Source: Proteobacteria bacterium UBA5122 (GTDB lineage Bacteria > Pseudomonadota > Gammaproteobacteria > Tenderiales > Tenderiaceae). From it: DNA of 63,208 nucleotides. The DNA is taken from the NCBI GenBank assembly GCA_002415485.1, contig DHYU01000037.1, positions 1 through 63,208 of the forward strand. Reading direction: 5' to 3'. The translations under genes and the position numbers were made by a program. This document shows positions 1-8,574 of this stretch, piece by piece. Position 1 is the stretch's first letter, and the number at the start of each line of letters is the position of its first letter. The notes below the pieces were generated by a model. The model was not told where the DNA came from. It saw only the letters and a list, made by a program, of their open reading frames with translations, and did not search any database.

Positions 1-957
1 GTGGCCGGTGATCCAGCCCACGTCTGCGGTACACCAATAAAGATCGTCATTTTTGATATCGAAGACCCATTTCATGGTCAGGACAGCATTGAGCAGGTAA
101 CCGGCGCTGGCGTGCTGGATGCCCTTGGGTTTGCCGGTCGAGCCGGAGGTGTAGAGCAGAAAGAGTGGGTGTTCGGCCTCGACCCATTCCGGTTCGCACT
201 CAGGTGCCTGGTCTTGGATGGCGTCGTGCCACCAGATATCACGGTTGGCGTCAAAGCGGACATTGTGGCCGGTACGTTTGAGCACGATGACCGTTTGAAT
301 GGATGGGCAGCCAGCAGCCAATGCCTTATCGGCGGCCTGTTTCAGTTCGACGATCTTGCCGCCGCGGTTACCGCCATCGGCAGTGATCAACATCTTGGCG
401 CCGGCGTCTTCGATCCTGTCTTTTAGAGATTCGGCCGAGAAGCCACCAAACACCACCGAGTGGATGGCGCCGATCCTGGCACAGGCCTGCATGGCGATCA
501 CCGCCTCGGCGACCATGGGCATGTAGATGACCACACGATCGCCCTTTTGAATGCCTTGTGCCTTGAGTGCATTGGCGAACTGGCAGACTTCGGCGTGCAG
601 TTGACGATAGGTGAGCGTACGTTGATCACCTTTTTCGCCTTCAAAGATGATGGCCGGGTGGTCTCCTCTGGTTTGCAGATGACGGTCGAGACAGTTGTAG
701 GAAACGTTGAGGCGACCGTCCTGGAACCAGCGAAAGTGGGGGGCGGCGCTATCGTCGAGCGTCTCTGAAAACGGGATCTGCCACAACAGCTCTTCGTTGG
801 CGCGTGCGGCCCAAAAACCAAGATAATCCTCCTCAGCTTGCTGGTACAGGGCGGCAAGTTGTGCCCGTGACGAGATTCGGGCCTGCGCCGCAAAATCGGT
901 GGGTGGGTTGAAGCAGCGGTCTTCCTGGAGCACCGAATCGATATTTTCCCCGCTCAT
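1..957 (-). CDS. acs: Acetyl-CoA synthetase, N-terminal part (cut by window edge)
   Basis: Reading the minus strand from an ATG at 957 gives an open frame of 319 codons that runs off the left edge without a stop. It begins MSGENIDSVLQEDRCF and continues with hallmarks of AMP-forming acetyl-CoA synthetase: VVIYMPMVAEAV, GAIHSVVFGGFS and the adenylate-forming P-loop YTSGSTGKPKG, followed by a conserved WCTADVGWITGH at the edge. Known members are about 650 aa, so roughly half is present; the C-terminal acetylation-site domain lies outside. The enzyme activates acetate to acetyl-CoA through acetyl-AMP in the cytoplasm. It is divergent from the DUF3579 gene. Identification is firm from the motifs. 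Confidence 0.95.
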   Translation of the reverse strand, partial: MSGENIDSVLQEDRCFNPPTDFAAQARISSRAQLAALYQQAEEDYLGFWAARANEELLWQIPFSETLDDSAAPHFRWFQDGRLNVSYNCLDRHLQTRGDHPAIIFEGEKGDQRTLTYRQLHAEVCQFANALKAQGIQKGDRVVIYMPMVAEAVIAMQACARIGAIHSVVFGGFSAESLKDRIEDAGAKMLITADGGNRGGKIVELKQAADKALAAGCPSIQTVIVLKRTGHNVRFDANRDIWWHDAIQDQAPECEPEWVEAEHPLFLLYTSGSTGKPKGIQHASAGYLLNAVLTMKWVFDIKNDDLYWCTADVGWITGH

Positions 958-1211
958 AATCTCTCCCTACATTCCTTTCATTGTTTTAATTGATGTCAAT
1001 ATCTGATAGCCTCGCCGCCAGAATGCCGGTCGCACTGTTATGGATCAAAAGGCGGTGGCGTGGAACACAAATCGTAACAGATCAATGTATAATGTCTCTA
1101 AATTTTACGGGCTCATGCCGATAAACGGGTAGGTCATAGATTATTGTGGCCTGTGCGTCGTGCCCGTGAAGGAAGTTTAACCACAATATTTCACGCACAT
1201 AGGAAAGTTAG

Positions 1212-1240
1212 GACCCCGTGAAAACAGGTGGTCCGGGGTC
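1212..1240 (+). promoter_or_regulatory. Leader hairpin just before the DUF3579 gene
   Basis: GACCCCG at 1212-1218 is perfectly complementary to CGGGGTC at 1234-1240, with a 15-nt loop. The stem ends 6 nt before the GGAG ribosome-binding site at 1247-1250. A longer outer pair, ATTGTGG at 1143-1149 with CCACAAT at 1181-1187, lies upstream. There is no T-run after the stem, so it is not an intrinsic terminator. The rest of the 958-1260 gap shows no gene. A role in translation control or mRNA stability is inference only. Confidence 0.35.
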
Positions 1241-1260
1241 GACATTGGAGATCAGTCAGA

Positions 1261-1545
1261 GTGAGTCGTAGTAACAAGCTTGTGGTGCAGAGTGTCTCGG
1301 AAGACGGGCGTCGTTTCCGTCCCAGTGATTGGATCGAGCGTATTTCGGCCCAACTCGCGACCTTTGGCCCGGACCATCGGCTCCATTATTCAGAATCGGT
1401 GCAACCGCGCATCATTAATGGTGAGAAGTGCCTGGTGATTGATCCTGCGTTGAAGGATGCCAATCCAAGGGCATACGAGTACATCATGGCCTTCGTCGCT
1501 GCCAATCGACTCAAGACCCACCAAGAGGGTGAGAGTGTCGAATAA
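1261..1545 (+). CDS. DUF3579 family protein
   Basis: The protein of 94 aa starts at GTG 1261 (MSRSNKLVVQS), chosen because a GGAG ribosome-binding site lies at 1247-1250 and the family normally begins at this point. An in-frame GTG at 1228 would sit inside a leader hairpin. The conserved body contains EDGRRFRPSDWIERI and ends in a helix-rich stretch (YIMAFVAANRLKTH). DUF3579 proteins are small cytoplasmic proteins of beta- and gammaproteobacteria without an established function. The gene stands alone between acs and dksA and is followed by its own terminator. Function is unknown; family assignment is from sequence memory of this domain. Confidence 0.8.
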   Translation: MSRSNKLVVQSVSEDGRRFRPSDWIERISAQLATFGPDHRLHYSESVQPRIINGEKCLVIDPALKDANPRAYEYIMAFVAANRLKTHQEGESVE

Positions 1546-1570
1546 GCCCCGCAGTGTTTACAATAATTAG

Positions 1571-1597
1571 AAAACCGCGCCTGAGCGCGGTTTTTTA
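1571..1597 (+). terminator. Intrinsic terminator of the DUF3579 gene
   Basis: A perfect 10-bp stem, AAAACCGCGC at 1571-1580 with GCGCGGTTTT at 1585-1594, a CTGA tetraloop and a run of six T at 1591-1596 form a canonical rho-independent terminator 25 nt after the stop codon. Confidence 0.9.
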
Positions 1598-1637
1598 TTG
1601 CTTATAAAATCCTATCGCAAATATGTAGGTGTAAAAA

Positions 1638-1668
1638 CAAAAAAGCCGCGAGCAGAGCTGCGGCTTTT
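1638..1668 (-). terminator. Intrinsic terminator of dksA
   Basis: AAAAGCCGC at 1641-1649 pairs with GCGGCTTTT at 1660-1668. Read on the minus strand, the hairpin is followed by a T-rich tract (complement of the A-run at 1635-1644). It lies 24 nt after the dksA stop codon and fits as its terminator. Confidence 0.85.
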
Positions 1669-1692
1669 GAAGGCTGGGCCTTGGTGTTGAAA

Positions 1693-2295
1693 CTAACCAC
1701 CTTTTTGTTTTTCTTTGATCTCGTCCAAAGTCTTGCAGTCGATGCAGAGGTTTGCGGTTGGGCGTGCCTCCAGGCGACGAATACCGATCTCCACACCGCA
1801 ACTATCGCAGTAACCATAGTCGCCGCTGTCTAGCATTTGGATTGATCCTTCAATCTTTTTGATCAATTTGCGTTCACGATCGCGAGTACGCAGTTCCATG
1901 GTGAAGTCAGATTCTTGAGATGCACGGTCATTGGGGTCAGGGAAGTTGGCCGCCTCATCCTGCATGTGCTGTACGGTGCGATCTACTTCTTCCATCAGTG
2001 CATGTTTCCAGCCGCTGAGGATCAAACGAAAATGTTCGATCTGGGTGTCGTTCATGTATTCTTCGCCAGCTTTAGGCTGATAGGGCTCGAAATTGCCAAA
2101 GCCTTGCAACAGCTTGTCGGCACGATCCTTGGCTTCAGTGGCGTTGAACGTCGTGGTTTGTGGAGCAGCTTTTGCTGGAGTTGTATCAGCTTTTTTTACG
2201 GCCGCCTTCTTTTTGGGGGCAGCTTTCGTTGTTGCGGCTGTTTTCTTGGGGGCCGCTTTTTTCTTGCTTGTCGTCGTGCTCTTAGTTGGGGACAT
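1693..2295 (-). CDS. dksA: RNA polymerase-binding transcription factor DksA with long basic N-terminal tail
   Basis: DksA binds the secondary channel of RNA polymerase and works with ppGpp in the stringent response. The 200-aa product carries the whole DksA core: the coiled-coil tip with DPNDRA, which keeps the D..D.A pattern needed for activity, RDRERKLIKKIEG, and a four-cysteine zinc finger (CDSCG ... CIDC) near the C-terminus. The first 50 residues are an Ala/Lys/Thr/Pro tail (repeats like APKK and KKAA) absent from the 151-aa E. coli protein. The start is supported by TAGGAGA upstream on the minus strand. The gene is monocistronic with its own terminator. Confidence 0.93.
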   Translation of the reverse strand: MSPTKSTTTSKKKAAPKKTAATTKAAPKKKAAVKKADTTPAKAAPQTTTFNATEAKDRADKLLQGFGNFEPYQPKAGEEYMNDTQIEHFRLILSGWKHALMEEVDRTVQHMQDEAANFPDPNDRASQESDFTMELRTRDRERKLIKKIEGSIQMLDSGDYGYCDSCGVEIGIRRLEARPTANLCIDCKTLDEIKEKQKGG

Positions 2296-2569
2296 GCCCG
2301 TCTCCTAAAAAGTTCTTCCTGGACCTCTTCTACCCATGAACCACGGTCCCTTACGATTTAACCAGGACGATCAAACCTATTGATATTCAAATAGATTGTG
2401 TAAATGGCTCAAATAAACCAAAAGTTTATACTAGAAAAAACGGCGCTGAGCAACATATAGCTGTTGTTGATTAGAGGCGGTGTGATGGAAGTTGCGTAAG
2501 AATCAGTGTAGTAACGGCCTGGAGCTGGTAGAATGCCAAGCTTTTGGATTTTCAGGAGATTTTGCAAAA

Positions 2570-3343
2570 ATGACCGCACTCAGTGCATTGATTTTTGATG
2601 TAGACGGCACCTTGGCAGATACCGAGCGCGACGGCCACCGTATCGCATTTAATCTGGCGTTCAAAGAGGCTGGGCTGGACTGGGTTTGGAGTCCTGAGCT
2701 GTACGGTGAATTGTTGATCGTGACCGGCGGCAAAGAACGTATCCGCCATTATTTGGCGCAATACAACACCGGCTTTGAGAAGCCTGCAAACTTCGACCAG
2801 TTTGTGGCCGGCTTGCACGCGGCCAAGACCACGTTCTATACCAAACTGATGAGCGAAGGGGCGATCCCACTGCGCCCAGGTGTTGAGCGCTTGTTGCGCG
2901 AGGCGCGTGAGGCCGGGATGCGAATAGCGATTGCGACCACCACCACACCCGAAAACGTCACCGCGTTGTTGACCTATACCCTTGGCGAGGCGTCACTCGG
3001 CTGGTTTGAGGTGATCGGTGCGGGTGATGTTGTGCCGGCCAAGAAGCCAGCGCCGGACATTTATCACTATGTGATGGAGGCGATGAATCTGACACCTGAG
3101 CAGTGTGTTGCGTTTGAGGATTCATTTAACGGTATCCGTTCTGCCGACCAGGCCCGGTTGACTACGATCATCACCACCAATGGTTATACCGCTGAGGATG
3201 ACTTCACCGGCGCAGCGGTAGTGCTGGATCAGATGGGCGAGCCGGATGATGCATTCACCGTGCAAAGCGGTGATGTGTTTGGTCACCGTTATCTGAACCT
3301 GGATATGGTACGTGCCATCCACAAGGCTGCCCATGGCAGATAG
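2570..3343 (+). CDS. HAD-superfamily hydrolase, CbbY-like
   Basis: A 257-aa HAD subfamily IA phosphatase. Motif I is FDVDGTLADTE near residue 10, motif II lies around IAIATTTTPENV, the lysine motif is PAKKPAPDIY, and motif III is FEDSFNGIRSA. The cap region VTGGKERI is typical of CbbY proteins, some of which dephosphorylate xylulose-1,5-bisphosphate, an inhibitor of Rubisco. I chose ATG 2570 because AGGAGA at 2553-2558 precedes it; an upstream in-frame start at 2492 would add 26 residues without family similarity. It overlaps the following aminotransferase by 11 nt, so the two are co-transcribed. The substrate cannot be told from sequence. Confidence 0.85.
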   Translation: MTALSALIFDVDGTLADTERDGHRIAFNLAFKEAGLDWVWSPELYGELLIVTGGKERIRHYLAQYNTGFEKPANFDQFVAGLHAAKTTFYTKLMSEGAIPLRPGVERLLREAREAGMRIAIATTTTPENVTALLTYTLGEASLGWFEVIGAGDVVPAKKPAPDIYHYVMEAMNLTPEQCVAFEDSFNGIRSADQARLTTIITTNGYTAEDDFTGAAVVLDQMGEPDDAFTVQSGDVFGHRYLNLDMVRAIHKAAHGR

Positions 3344-4502
3344 GCCGCAGCTCGCCCGGCGCATGGAAGGCATTGCGCCTTTCCATGTGATGGCCTTGCT
3401 GGCACGGGCGCGTGAGCTGGAGGCCGCCGGGCGCGACGTCGTGCACATGGAGATCGGTGAGCCCGATTTTCCAACACCAGCGCCGATCGTGAACGCTGGC
3501 ATCCAGGCGCTGCAACAGGGGCATCATCACTATACGCCAGCGCTGGGCTTGCCCGCCTTACGCCAGGCGATCAGTGGTTTTTACCAACAGCGTTATGGGG
3601 TCCGTGTGGTGCCGGAACGCATCATTATTACACCGGGTTCATCGGGCGCGCTGCAATTGCTGATGTCGACCCTGATCGATCCCGGGGCTGAGGTCTTGAT
3701 GGCCGATCCTGGCTATCCGTGTAATCGTAACTTCGTGCGCCTGGTCGAGGGTGTGGCACGTACGATCGCGGTGGATGCCGAGAGTGCCTATCAGCTGAAC
3801 TGTCGTCATTTGCAACAACATTGGTCGGCGCGTAGCCGTGCGGCATTGGTGGCATCGCCCGCCAATCCGACCGGGACACTGATCTCGCAGGCGGAATTAA
3901 AACAGCTGGCCGATTTTGTCGATGAGCGCGATGGCCTTTTGTTTGTAGATGAGATCTATCATGGCCTGACCTATGGCGTTGATGCAGTGACGGCCTTGTC
4001 GGTGAGTGATGATGTGTTCGTGATCAACAGTTTCTCAAAATACTTTGGCATGACAGGTTGGCGCCTGGGCTGGCTGGTTGCACCCAAGGCGTATGTACCG
4101 GCGTTGGAGCGGGTGGCGCAGAATATCTTTCTCGCCGCGCCCACGCCCGCCCAACATGCCGCCTTGGCGGCATTTGAACCGGCGACGCTTGAAATCCTCG
4201 AACAACGTCGGTCAGAGTTTCAACAACGGCGTGATTATCTGTTGCCCGCATTAACCGAGCTCGGTTTTAAGATTAAATCCGAACCGCAAGGTGCGTTTTA
4301 TCTTTATGCCGATTGCAGTGAGTTGACCGACGACAGTTTTGCATTTTGTCATCGCTTGCTGGAAGATGCGGGCGTGGCTGTGACGCCCGGTAAAGACTTT
4401 GGCGATCACCTGCCGGCCCGGCATCTGCGCTTTGCCTACACCACGTCGCAACAGCGTTTGGCAGAAGGAGTGAAACGCATTCGGGCCTTCCTTGGCCGCT
4501 AA
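3333..4502 (+). CDS. PLP-dependent class I/II aminotransferase
   Basis: A 389-aa fold-type I aminotransferase. Visible family signatures are HMEIGEPDFPTP near the N-terminus, TPGSSGALQLL (cofactor phosphate region), ASPANPTG, VDEIYHGL and the lysine signature SFSKYFGMTGWRLGW, whose Lys forms the Schiff base. The C-terminal arginine for substrate carboxylate fits HLRFAYTT. The start ATG at 3333 lies inside the end of the HAD gene, implying translational coupling; a GTG at 3312 is possible but adds nothing conserved. It ends 6 nt from the convergent helicase gene. Substrate specificity (aspartate, alanine or another amino acid) is not resolved. Confidence 0.9.
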   Translation: MADRPQLARRMEGIAPFHVMALLARARELEAAGRDVVHMEIGEPDFPTPAPIVNAGIQALQQGHHHYTPALGLPALRQAISGFYQQRYGVRVVPERIIITPGSSGALQLLMSTLIDPGAEVLMADPGYPCNRNFVRLVEGVARTIAVDAESAYQLNCRHLQQHWSARSRAALVASPANPTGTLISQAELKQLADFVDERDGLLFVDEIYHGLTYGVDAVTALSVSDDVFVINSFSKYFGMTGWRLGWLVAPKAYVPALERVAQNIFLAAPTPAQHAALAAFEPATLEILEQRRSEFQQRRDYLLPALTELGFKIKSEPQGAFYLYADCSELTDDSFAFCHRLLEDAGVAVTPGKDFGDHLPARHLRFAYTTSQQRLAEGVKRIRAFLGR

Positions 4503-4508
4503 TTGCGT

Positions 4509-6320
4509 TTAGTATTTGGACTTGTTCTTCTGCTTCTCTTTACGGGCGGCAACAGCGGGGCGTTTGCCTTTGACTTGTTTGTCCTTGGGCTTTTTATGAC
4601 CGCCTTTACGCTCGCCTGATTTGGGGCGCTCTGCCTCGCCGTGGAAACGGCTGATCTGCATCGGTTTGCCTGAGACCCGAACCTTTTTCAGATGCTGGAA
4701 GATCTCTTTCGGCATGCCTTCGGGCAGGTCGATGATGGTGTGATCGTCACGGATGTCGATGCGGCCGATGAACTGGCTATCGATGCCCGCCTCATTGGCG
4801 ATGGCACCGACAATGTTGCTGGGTTTGATGTTGTCGTTGTGGCCGACCTCGAGACGGTAACGCTCCATGCCTTCTTCCGCCTTGCCCTCCATCGGTTTGT
4901 GGCGGGATTCAGGCTTGCTGCCGCGGACCTTGGGTTCTTTGGCCGGGCGGCGCTCATCGTTGAAGGCTGAGGCGCGTGGTTCACGTCTATCCTGCAGCTG
5001 CAGCGGTGTATCGCCCTGAACCAGCTTGGCCAGCGCCGCGGCGATTTCTTCCACCGGCACGTTGTGTTCGTTCCGGTAATCTTCAATCAGTTGACGGAAG
5101 AAGCCGATTTCTTCGTCGCCCAACATGTCGCTGATCTTTTGTTTGAAGCGCTCAATCCGCGCATTGTTGACGGTTTGCACGGAAGGCAGTTCCAACAACT
5201 CCATCTGCTGGCGCGTGGCCTTTTCAATGGTGTTCAACATGCGTTTTTCGCGGGGCGAGATGAACAGAATTGCATCACCACTACGACCGGCGCGACCGGT
5301 GCGGCCGATACGGTGGGTATATGACTCTGTATCGTAGGGCACATCGTAGTTGATGACGTGGGTGATGCGCTCTACGTCCAGGCCGCGGGCAACGACATCA
5401 GTCGCAACCAGGATGTCGAGTTTACCTTTGCGTAGTTGGTCGACCGTCTTTTCGCGCAGTTCCTGCGCCATGTCGCCGGTGAGTGCAGTGGCGGCATGAC
5501 CGCGGGCTTCCAATCTCTCCGCCAGTTCAACCGCAGAGTTTTTGGTGCGAACGAAGATGATCATGCCCTCGTAGGGTTCGACCTCCAGCAGGCGTGTCAG
5601 TGCATCCAGTTTGTTGAGGCCGCTGACGGGCCAGTAGCGTTGGCGGATGGTCTCGGCCGTAGTGGTTTTGACCTTGATCGTGATGTGTTCCGGCTCGTTC
5701 AGATGCTGGTCGGCGATATCGCGAATCATCTTCGGCATGGTGGCCGAGAAGAGGGCGATCTGGCGTGTCGGTGGGAGCTGTTCCAGCACCCAGGTCACAT
5801 CGTCGATAAAGCCCATGCGCAACATCTCGTCGGCCTCGTCCAACACCAAGGCCTTGAGTTTATCCAGCTGCAGCGTGCCACGGCGGATATGATCCATCAC
5901 CCGGCCTGGCGTGCCGACAACGACATGCACACCGCGCTTCAGCTGACGCATCTGGGGTTCATAGCTTTGGCCGCCATAGATAGGGGCAACATGGAAATTC
6001 TTCAGTTTGGAGGCATACTTCTGACAGGCCTCGGCCACTTGAATTGCCAGCTCACGAGTAGGTGCCAAAATCAACAACTGGGGTTGCGTCAGGCTGAGAT
6101 CAATCATCGACAGCAGTGGCAATGCAAAGGCGGCTGTTTTACCGGTCCCGGTCTGCGCCTGGCCGATGACATCCTTACCGGCCAGCAATGGCGGGATGGT
6201 CTGAGCCTGGATTGGCGAAGGGGTTTCATAGCCAATTTCATTCAAGGCTTCCAAAATAGGTGCAGAGAGTCCTAGCTGGGAAAAAGGAATGGCTTGGGGT
6301 AGAGCTGATGTATCCGACAT
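4509..6320 (-). CDS. deaD: DEAD-box ATP-dependent RNA helicase, DeaD/CsdA type
   Basis: A 603-aa helicase with all core motifs in order: Q motif region (FSQLGL ... PSPIQAQTIP), AQTGTGKTAAF, PTRELAIQV, TPGR, LDEADEML, FSATMP, IIFVRTKNS, ATDVVARGLDV and HRIGRTGRAGR. After the core comes a linker and a DbpA-type RNA-binding domain (about residues 475-550), then a very basic Lys/Arg tail ending KNKSKY. This layout matches DeaD/CsdA, which acts in ribosome assembly and mRNA turnover, especially in the cold. ATG 6320 gives the usual N-terminus (MSDTSALPQ); an upstream start at 6419 would add 33 poorly conserved residues. Confidence 0.93.
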   Translation of the reverse strand: MSDTSALPQAIPFSQLGLSAPILEALNEIGYETPSPIQAQTIPPLLAGKDVIGQAQTGTGKTAAFALPLLSMIDLSLTQPQLLILAPTRELAIQVAEACQKYASKLKNFHVAPIYGGQSYEPQMRQLKRGVHVVVGTPGRVMDHIRRGTLQLDKLKALVLDEADEMLRMGFIDDVTWVLEQLPPTRQIALFSATMPKMIRDIADQHLNEPEHITIKVKTTTAETIRQRYWPVSGLNKLDALTRLLEVEPYEGMIIFVRTKNSAVELAERLEARGHAATALTGDMAQELREKTVDQLRKGKLDILVATDVVARGLDVERITHVINYDVPYDTESYTHRIGRTGRAGRSGDAILFISPREKRMLNTIEKATRQQMELLELPSVQTVNNARIERFKQKISDMLGDEEIGFFRQLIEDYRNEHNVPVEEIAAALAKLVQGDTPLQLQDRREPRASAFNDERRPAKEPKVRGSKPESRHKPMEGKAEEGMERYRLEVGHNDNIKPSNIVGAIANEAGIDSQFIGRIDIRDDHTIIDLPEGMPKEIFQHLKKVRVSGKPMQISRFHGEAERPKSGERKGGHKKPKDKQVKGKRPAVAARKEKQKNKSKY

Positions 6321-6501
6321 TTGGGGGGAACCTGTCTTGAGAGCCTGGAATGAGAGGCGTGGGGGTGATAGTGGAAAGCACAGTATTGTACCATGAATAC
6401 TGGCACTGTATAACGGCATGATTTTATTGTTTTTACTCTGGAGTAAGGCGGTGTAATGGACGTTATTGGATCAAGACAGGTTAGGGCGTGTGGGCATTTG
6501 A

Positions 6502-7812
6502 ATGTGGTTTGAAAGGCTAAGATCCAATGCAGCCTTCATGAGGTATTTTGCAAATACCTCGTGGGCCCTCTATGAGAGGATCATCAAAACCCTGGTGAAC
6601 TTGGTTGTCGGCATTTGGGTCGCGCGATATCTGGGGCCTGAAAACTTTGGTTTGTTGAGCTACGCCCAAAGTTTTGTATTTCTATTTTTGGTGTTTGCAA
6701 CGCTGGGGCTGGACGGGGTGGTTGTCAGAGACCTGGTAAAAGGAACAGCTGACAAAGATGTATTGTTAGGCACCGCTTTTGTATTAAAGCTGATAGGTGC
6801 ATTGTTGATTCTACCGCTGGTGTTTATTGGCCTGATGTTTACCAGTAATGACAGCAACGTCAATATGATGGCGTACATCATCGCCTTCTCGATGATCTTT
6901 CAGTCGTTTCATGTGATTGATTTTTACTACCAAGCCAATGTGAGACTTAAGTACGTCGCCATTGCAAATTTCGTTGTTTTGATTGTTTCCACCATCTTTA
7001 AGATTGCCCTTATTCTGGGTGAAGCGTCGCTAATTTGGTTTGCTGTCGTTAGCGTCATAGATGTGTTGGTGTTAAGTATTGCACTTGTATATTTGTATAT
7101 AGTGAACAGTCGTCAGAAGATACTGCGCTGGCGGTTCGACTGGGCGCTGGCCAAATCTCTGTTGTTTGAATGTTGGCCTTTGATTCTGAGTGGTTGTTTT
7201 TTAATGATTCAGACTCGCATAGATCAGGTCATGCTGAACGAGATGATCGGGGCTGCTGTGGTTGGGCAGTACAGTGTTGCCTTGAGATTGGTGGAGGCCT
7301 TTGTCTTTGTTGCGGGTTTGCTAAAGGTGTCATTATCCCCGGCTGTGTTTAAGGCAAAGGAGGTGTCCGATAGCGAATATTATTTCCGCTTGGAAAATTA
7401 CTATCGACTAAGTTTTGCTTTGTTCTTGTTGATTGCGTTGCCCCTATACTTCATTTCCTCAGATTTGGTGATAGTTCTGTTCGGGGATGCCTATGCGGCT
7501 GCAGGTGGTTTGTTGGCGTTAATGTCAATCAGACTGGTTTTCAGTAATATGGGGCTTGCGCGTGGTGTATTTATCGTGGCAGACGGCTTGTTTAAGTTTT
7601 CGTTGCTGACAATGATGGTAGGAACTATTTGTAATATTATTCTGAACGTTTATTTAATCGAAAAATACCAAGCCGAAGGGGCGATTATTGCCACCATGAT
7701 TTCATTTGTGGTGACAATTTTTGTTATTGATATCTTTTACAGCAAGACTCGTTATAACTGTTTGTTGATGATCAAGGCCATGTTGACGTTTTGGAAGATG
7801 CGTGTTCGTTAA
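6502..7812 (+). CDS. Polysaccharide flippase (Wzx/RfbX-like membrane protein)
   Basis: A 436-aa, strongly hydrophobic protein with about a dozen membrane segments. The N-terminal pattern (NTSWALYERIIKTL, VARYLGPENFGLLSYAQSF, LGLDGVVVRDL) is typical of the polysaccharide-transport/MVF group that flips lipid-linked O-antigen or capsule units. No glycosyltransferase, polymerase or sugar-nucleotide gene is next to it, which is unusual because Wzx genes normally sit inside such clusters. The codons are visibly AT-richer than in deaD or cysZ, which suggests transfer. There is no strong ribosome-binding site before ATG 6502; ATG 6538 is an alternative. Substrate unknown. Confidence 0.85.
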   Translation: MWFERLRSNAAFMRYFANTSWALYERIIKTLVNLVVGIWVARYLGPENFGLLSYAQSFVFLFLVFATLGLDGVVVRDLVKGTADKDVLLGTAFVLKLIGALLILPLVFIGLMFTSNDSNVNMMAYIIAFSMIFQSFHVIDFYYQANVRLKYVAIANFVVLIVSTIFKIALILGEASLIWFAVVSVIDVLVLSIALVYLYIVNSRQKILRWRFDWALAKSLLFECWPLILSGCFLMIQTRIDQVMLNEMIGAAVVGQYSVALRLVEAFVFVAGLLKVSLSPAVFKAKEVSDSEYYFRLENYYRLSFALFLLIALPLYFISSDLVIVLFGDAYAAAGGLLALMSIRLVFSNMGLARGVFIVADGLFKFSLLTMMVGTICNIILNVYLIEKYQAEGAIIATMISFVVTIFVIDIFYSKTRYNCLLMIKAMLTFWKMRVR

Positions 7813-7844
7813 ATAGAGCACCTGGTTCACGTCAATATGGTGGT

Positions 7845-8573
7845 TCAGCGAGCCGGATGATGGACGTATCTATCAAGATACAACGCTGTCGCGCCCGCGA
7901 CCGCCAGGGGCATGACGACGAAGTTTACGACCGGGATCATGGTCAAAAACATCACGCTGCCGCCAAAGCTCAAGCTACTGACGCGATGTTGATTAAGAAT
8001 TAGACGTTGTTGTTCAAAGTTATGGCCGTGATTGGCCATGGGGTAGTCGAGATATTCTTTGGATAACAACCAGGCGCAGAAGGCGATCCATAAAAACGGC
8101 GCCAGGATGTTGATAGCGGGGATGAGGAAGAGCAACAGCAGTGGGATGGCGCGACTCAGAAAATAACCGAGTTTCTTTGCCTCGGCCCACAGGCTTTTCG
8201 GCGTTTCCTTGACGACTTGCAGCAGACTGCTGTCGACACTGTTGTTTTGGCCGGTGAGTTCTTTTTCGACTGCTTCGGCGAGCAGCCCATTAAACGGTGC
8301 CGAGATGAAGTTGGCGACCAGGGTGAAGGTGAAGAACATGGTCAGCAACATGGCCACGGCAAAGACTGGCCACAATAACCACTCCAGCCAGGCATATCCC
8401 TCGGGTAGCATTTGCGCCATGTAGGCATCGAAATAGGCGACGCTCAACCAGATCGCGCCACTGAATAAAGTAATATTAATCAGTAGCGGAATCAGCACAA
8501 AACGGCGTAGGCCGGGGCGTCTTATCAGGTCCAGCCCCTTCAATAGATAGATCGGACCGATGAATGGATTCAT
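7845..8573 (-). CDS. cysZ: CysZ-like sulfate transport membrane protein (EI24 family)
   Basis: A 242-aa inner-membrane protein with four or more hydrophobic segments. The beginning (MNPFIGPIYLLKGLDLIRRPGLRRFVLIPLL split over the first 31 residues) and the conserved FISAPFNGLLAEAVE and YPMANHGHNF stretches are those of CysZ, a sulfate permease that feeds cysteine synthesis. Its start codon is one base after the stop of the FGGY kinase, so it is the last gene of the queF-kinase-cysZ operon. Transport activity is known for E. coli CysZ and inferred here. Confidence 0.88.
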   Translation of the reverse strand: MNPFIGPIYLLKGLDLIRRPGLRRFVLIPLLINITLFSGAIWLSVAYFDAYMAQMLPEGYAWLEWLLWPVFAVAMLLTMFFTFTLVANFISAPFNGLLAEAVEKELTGQNNSVDSSLLQVVKETPKSLWAEAKKLGYFLSRAIPLLLLFLIPAINILAPFLWIAFCAWLLSKEYLDYPMANHGHNFEQQRLILNQHRVSSLSFGGSVMFLTMIPVVNFVVMPLAVAGATALYLDRYVHHPAR

Positions 8574-8574
8574 A

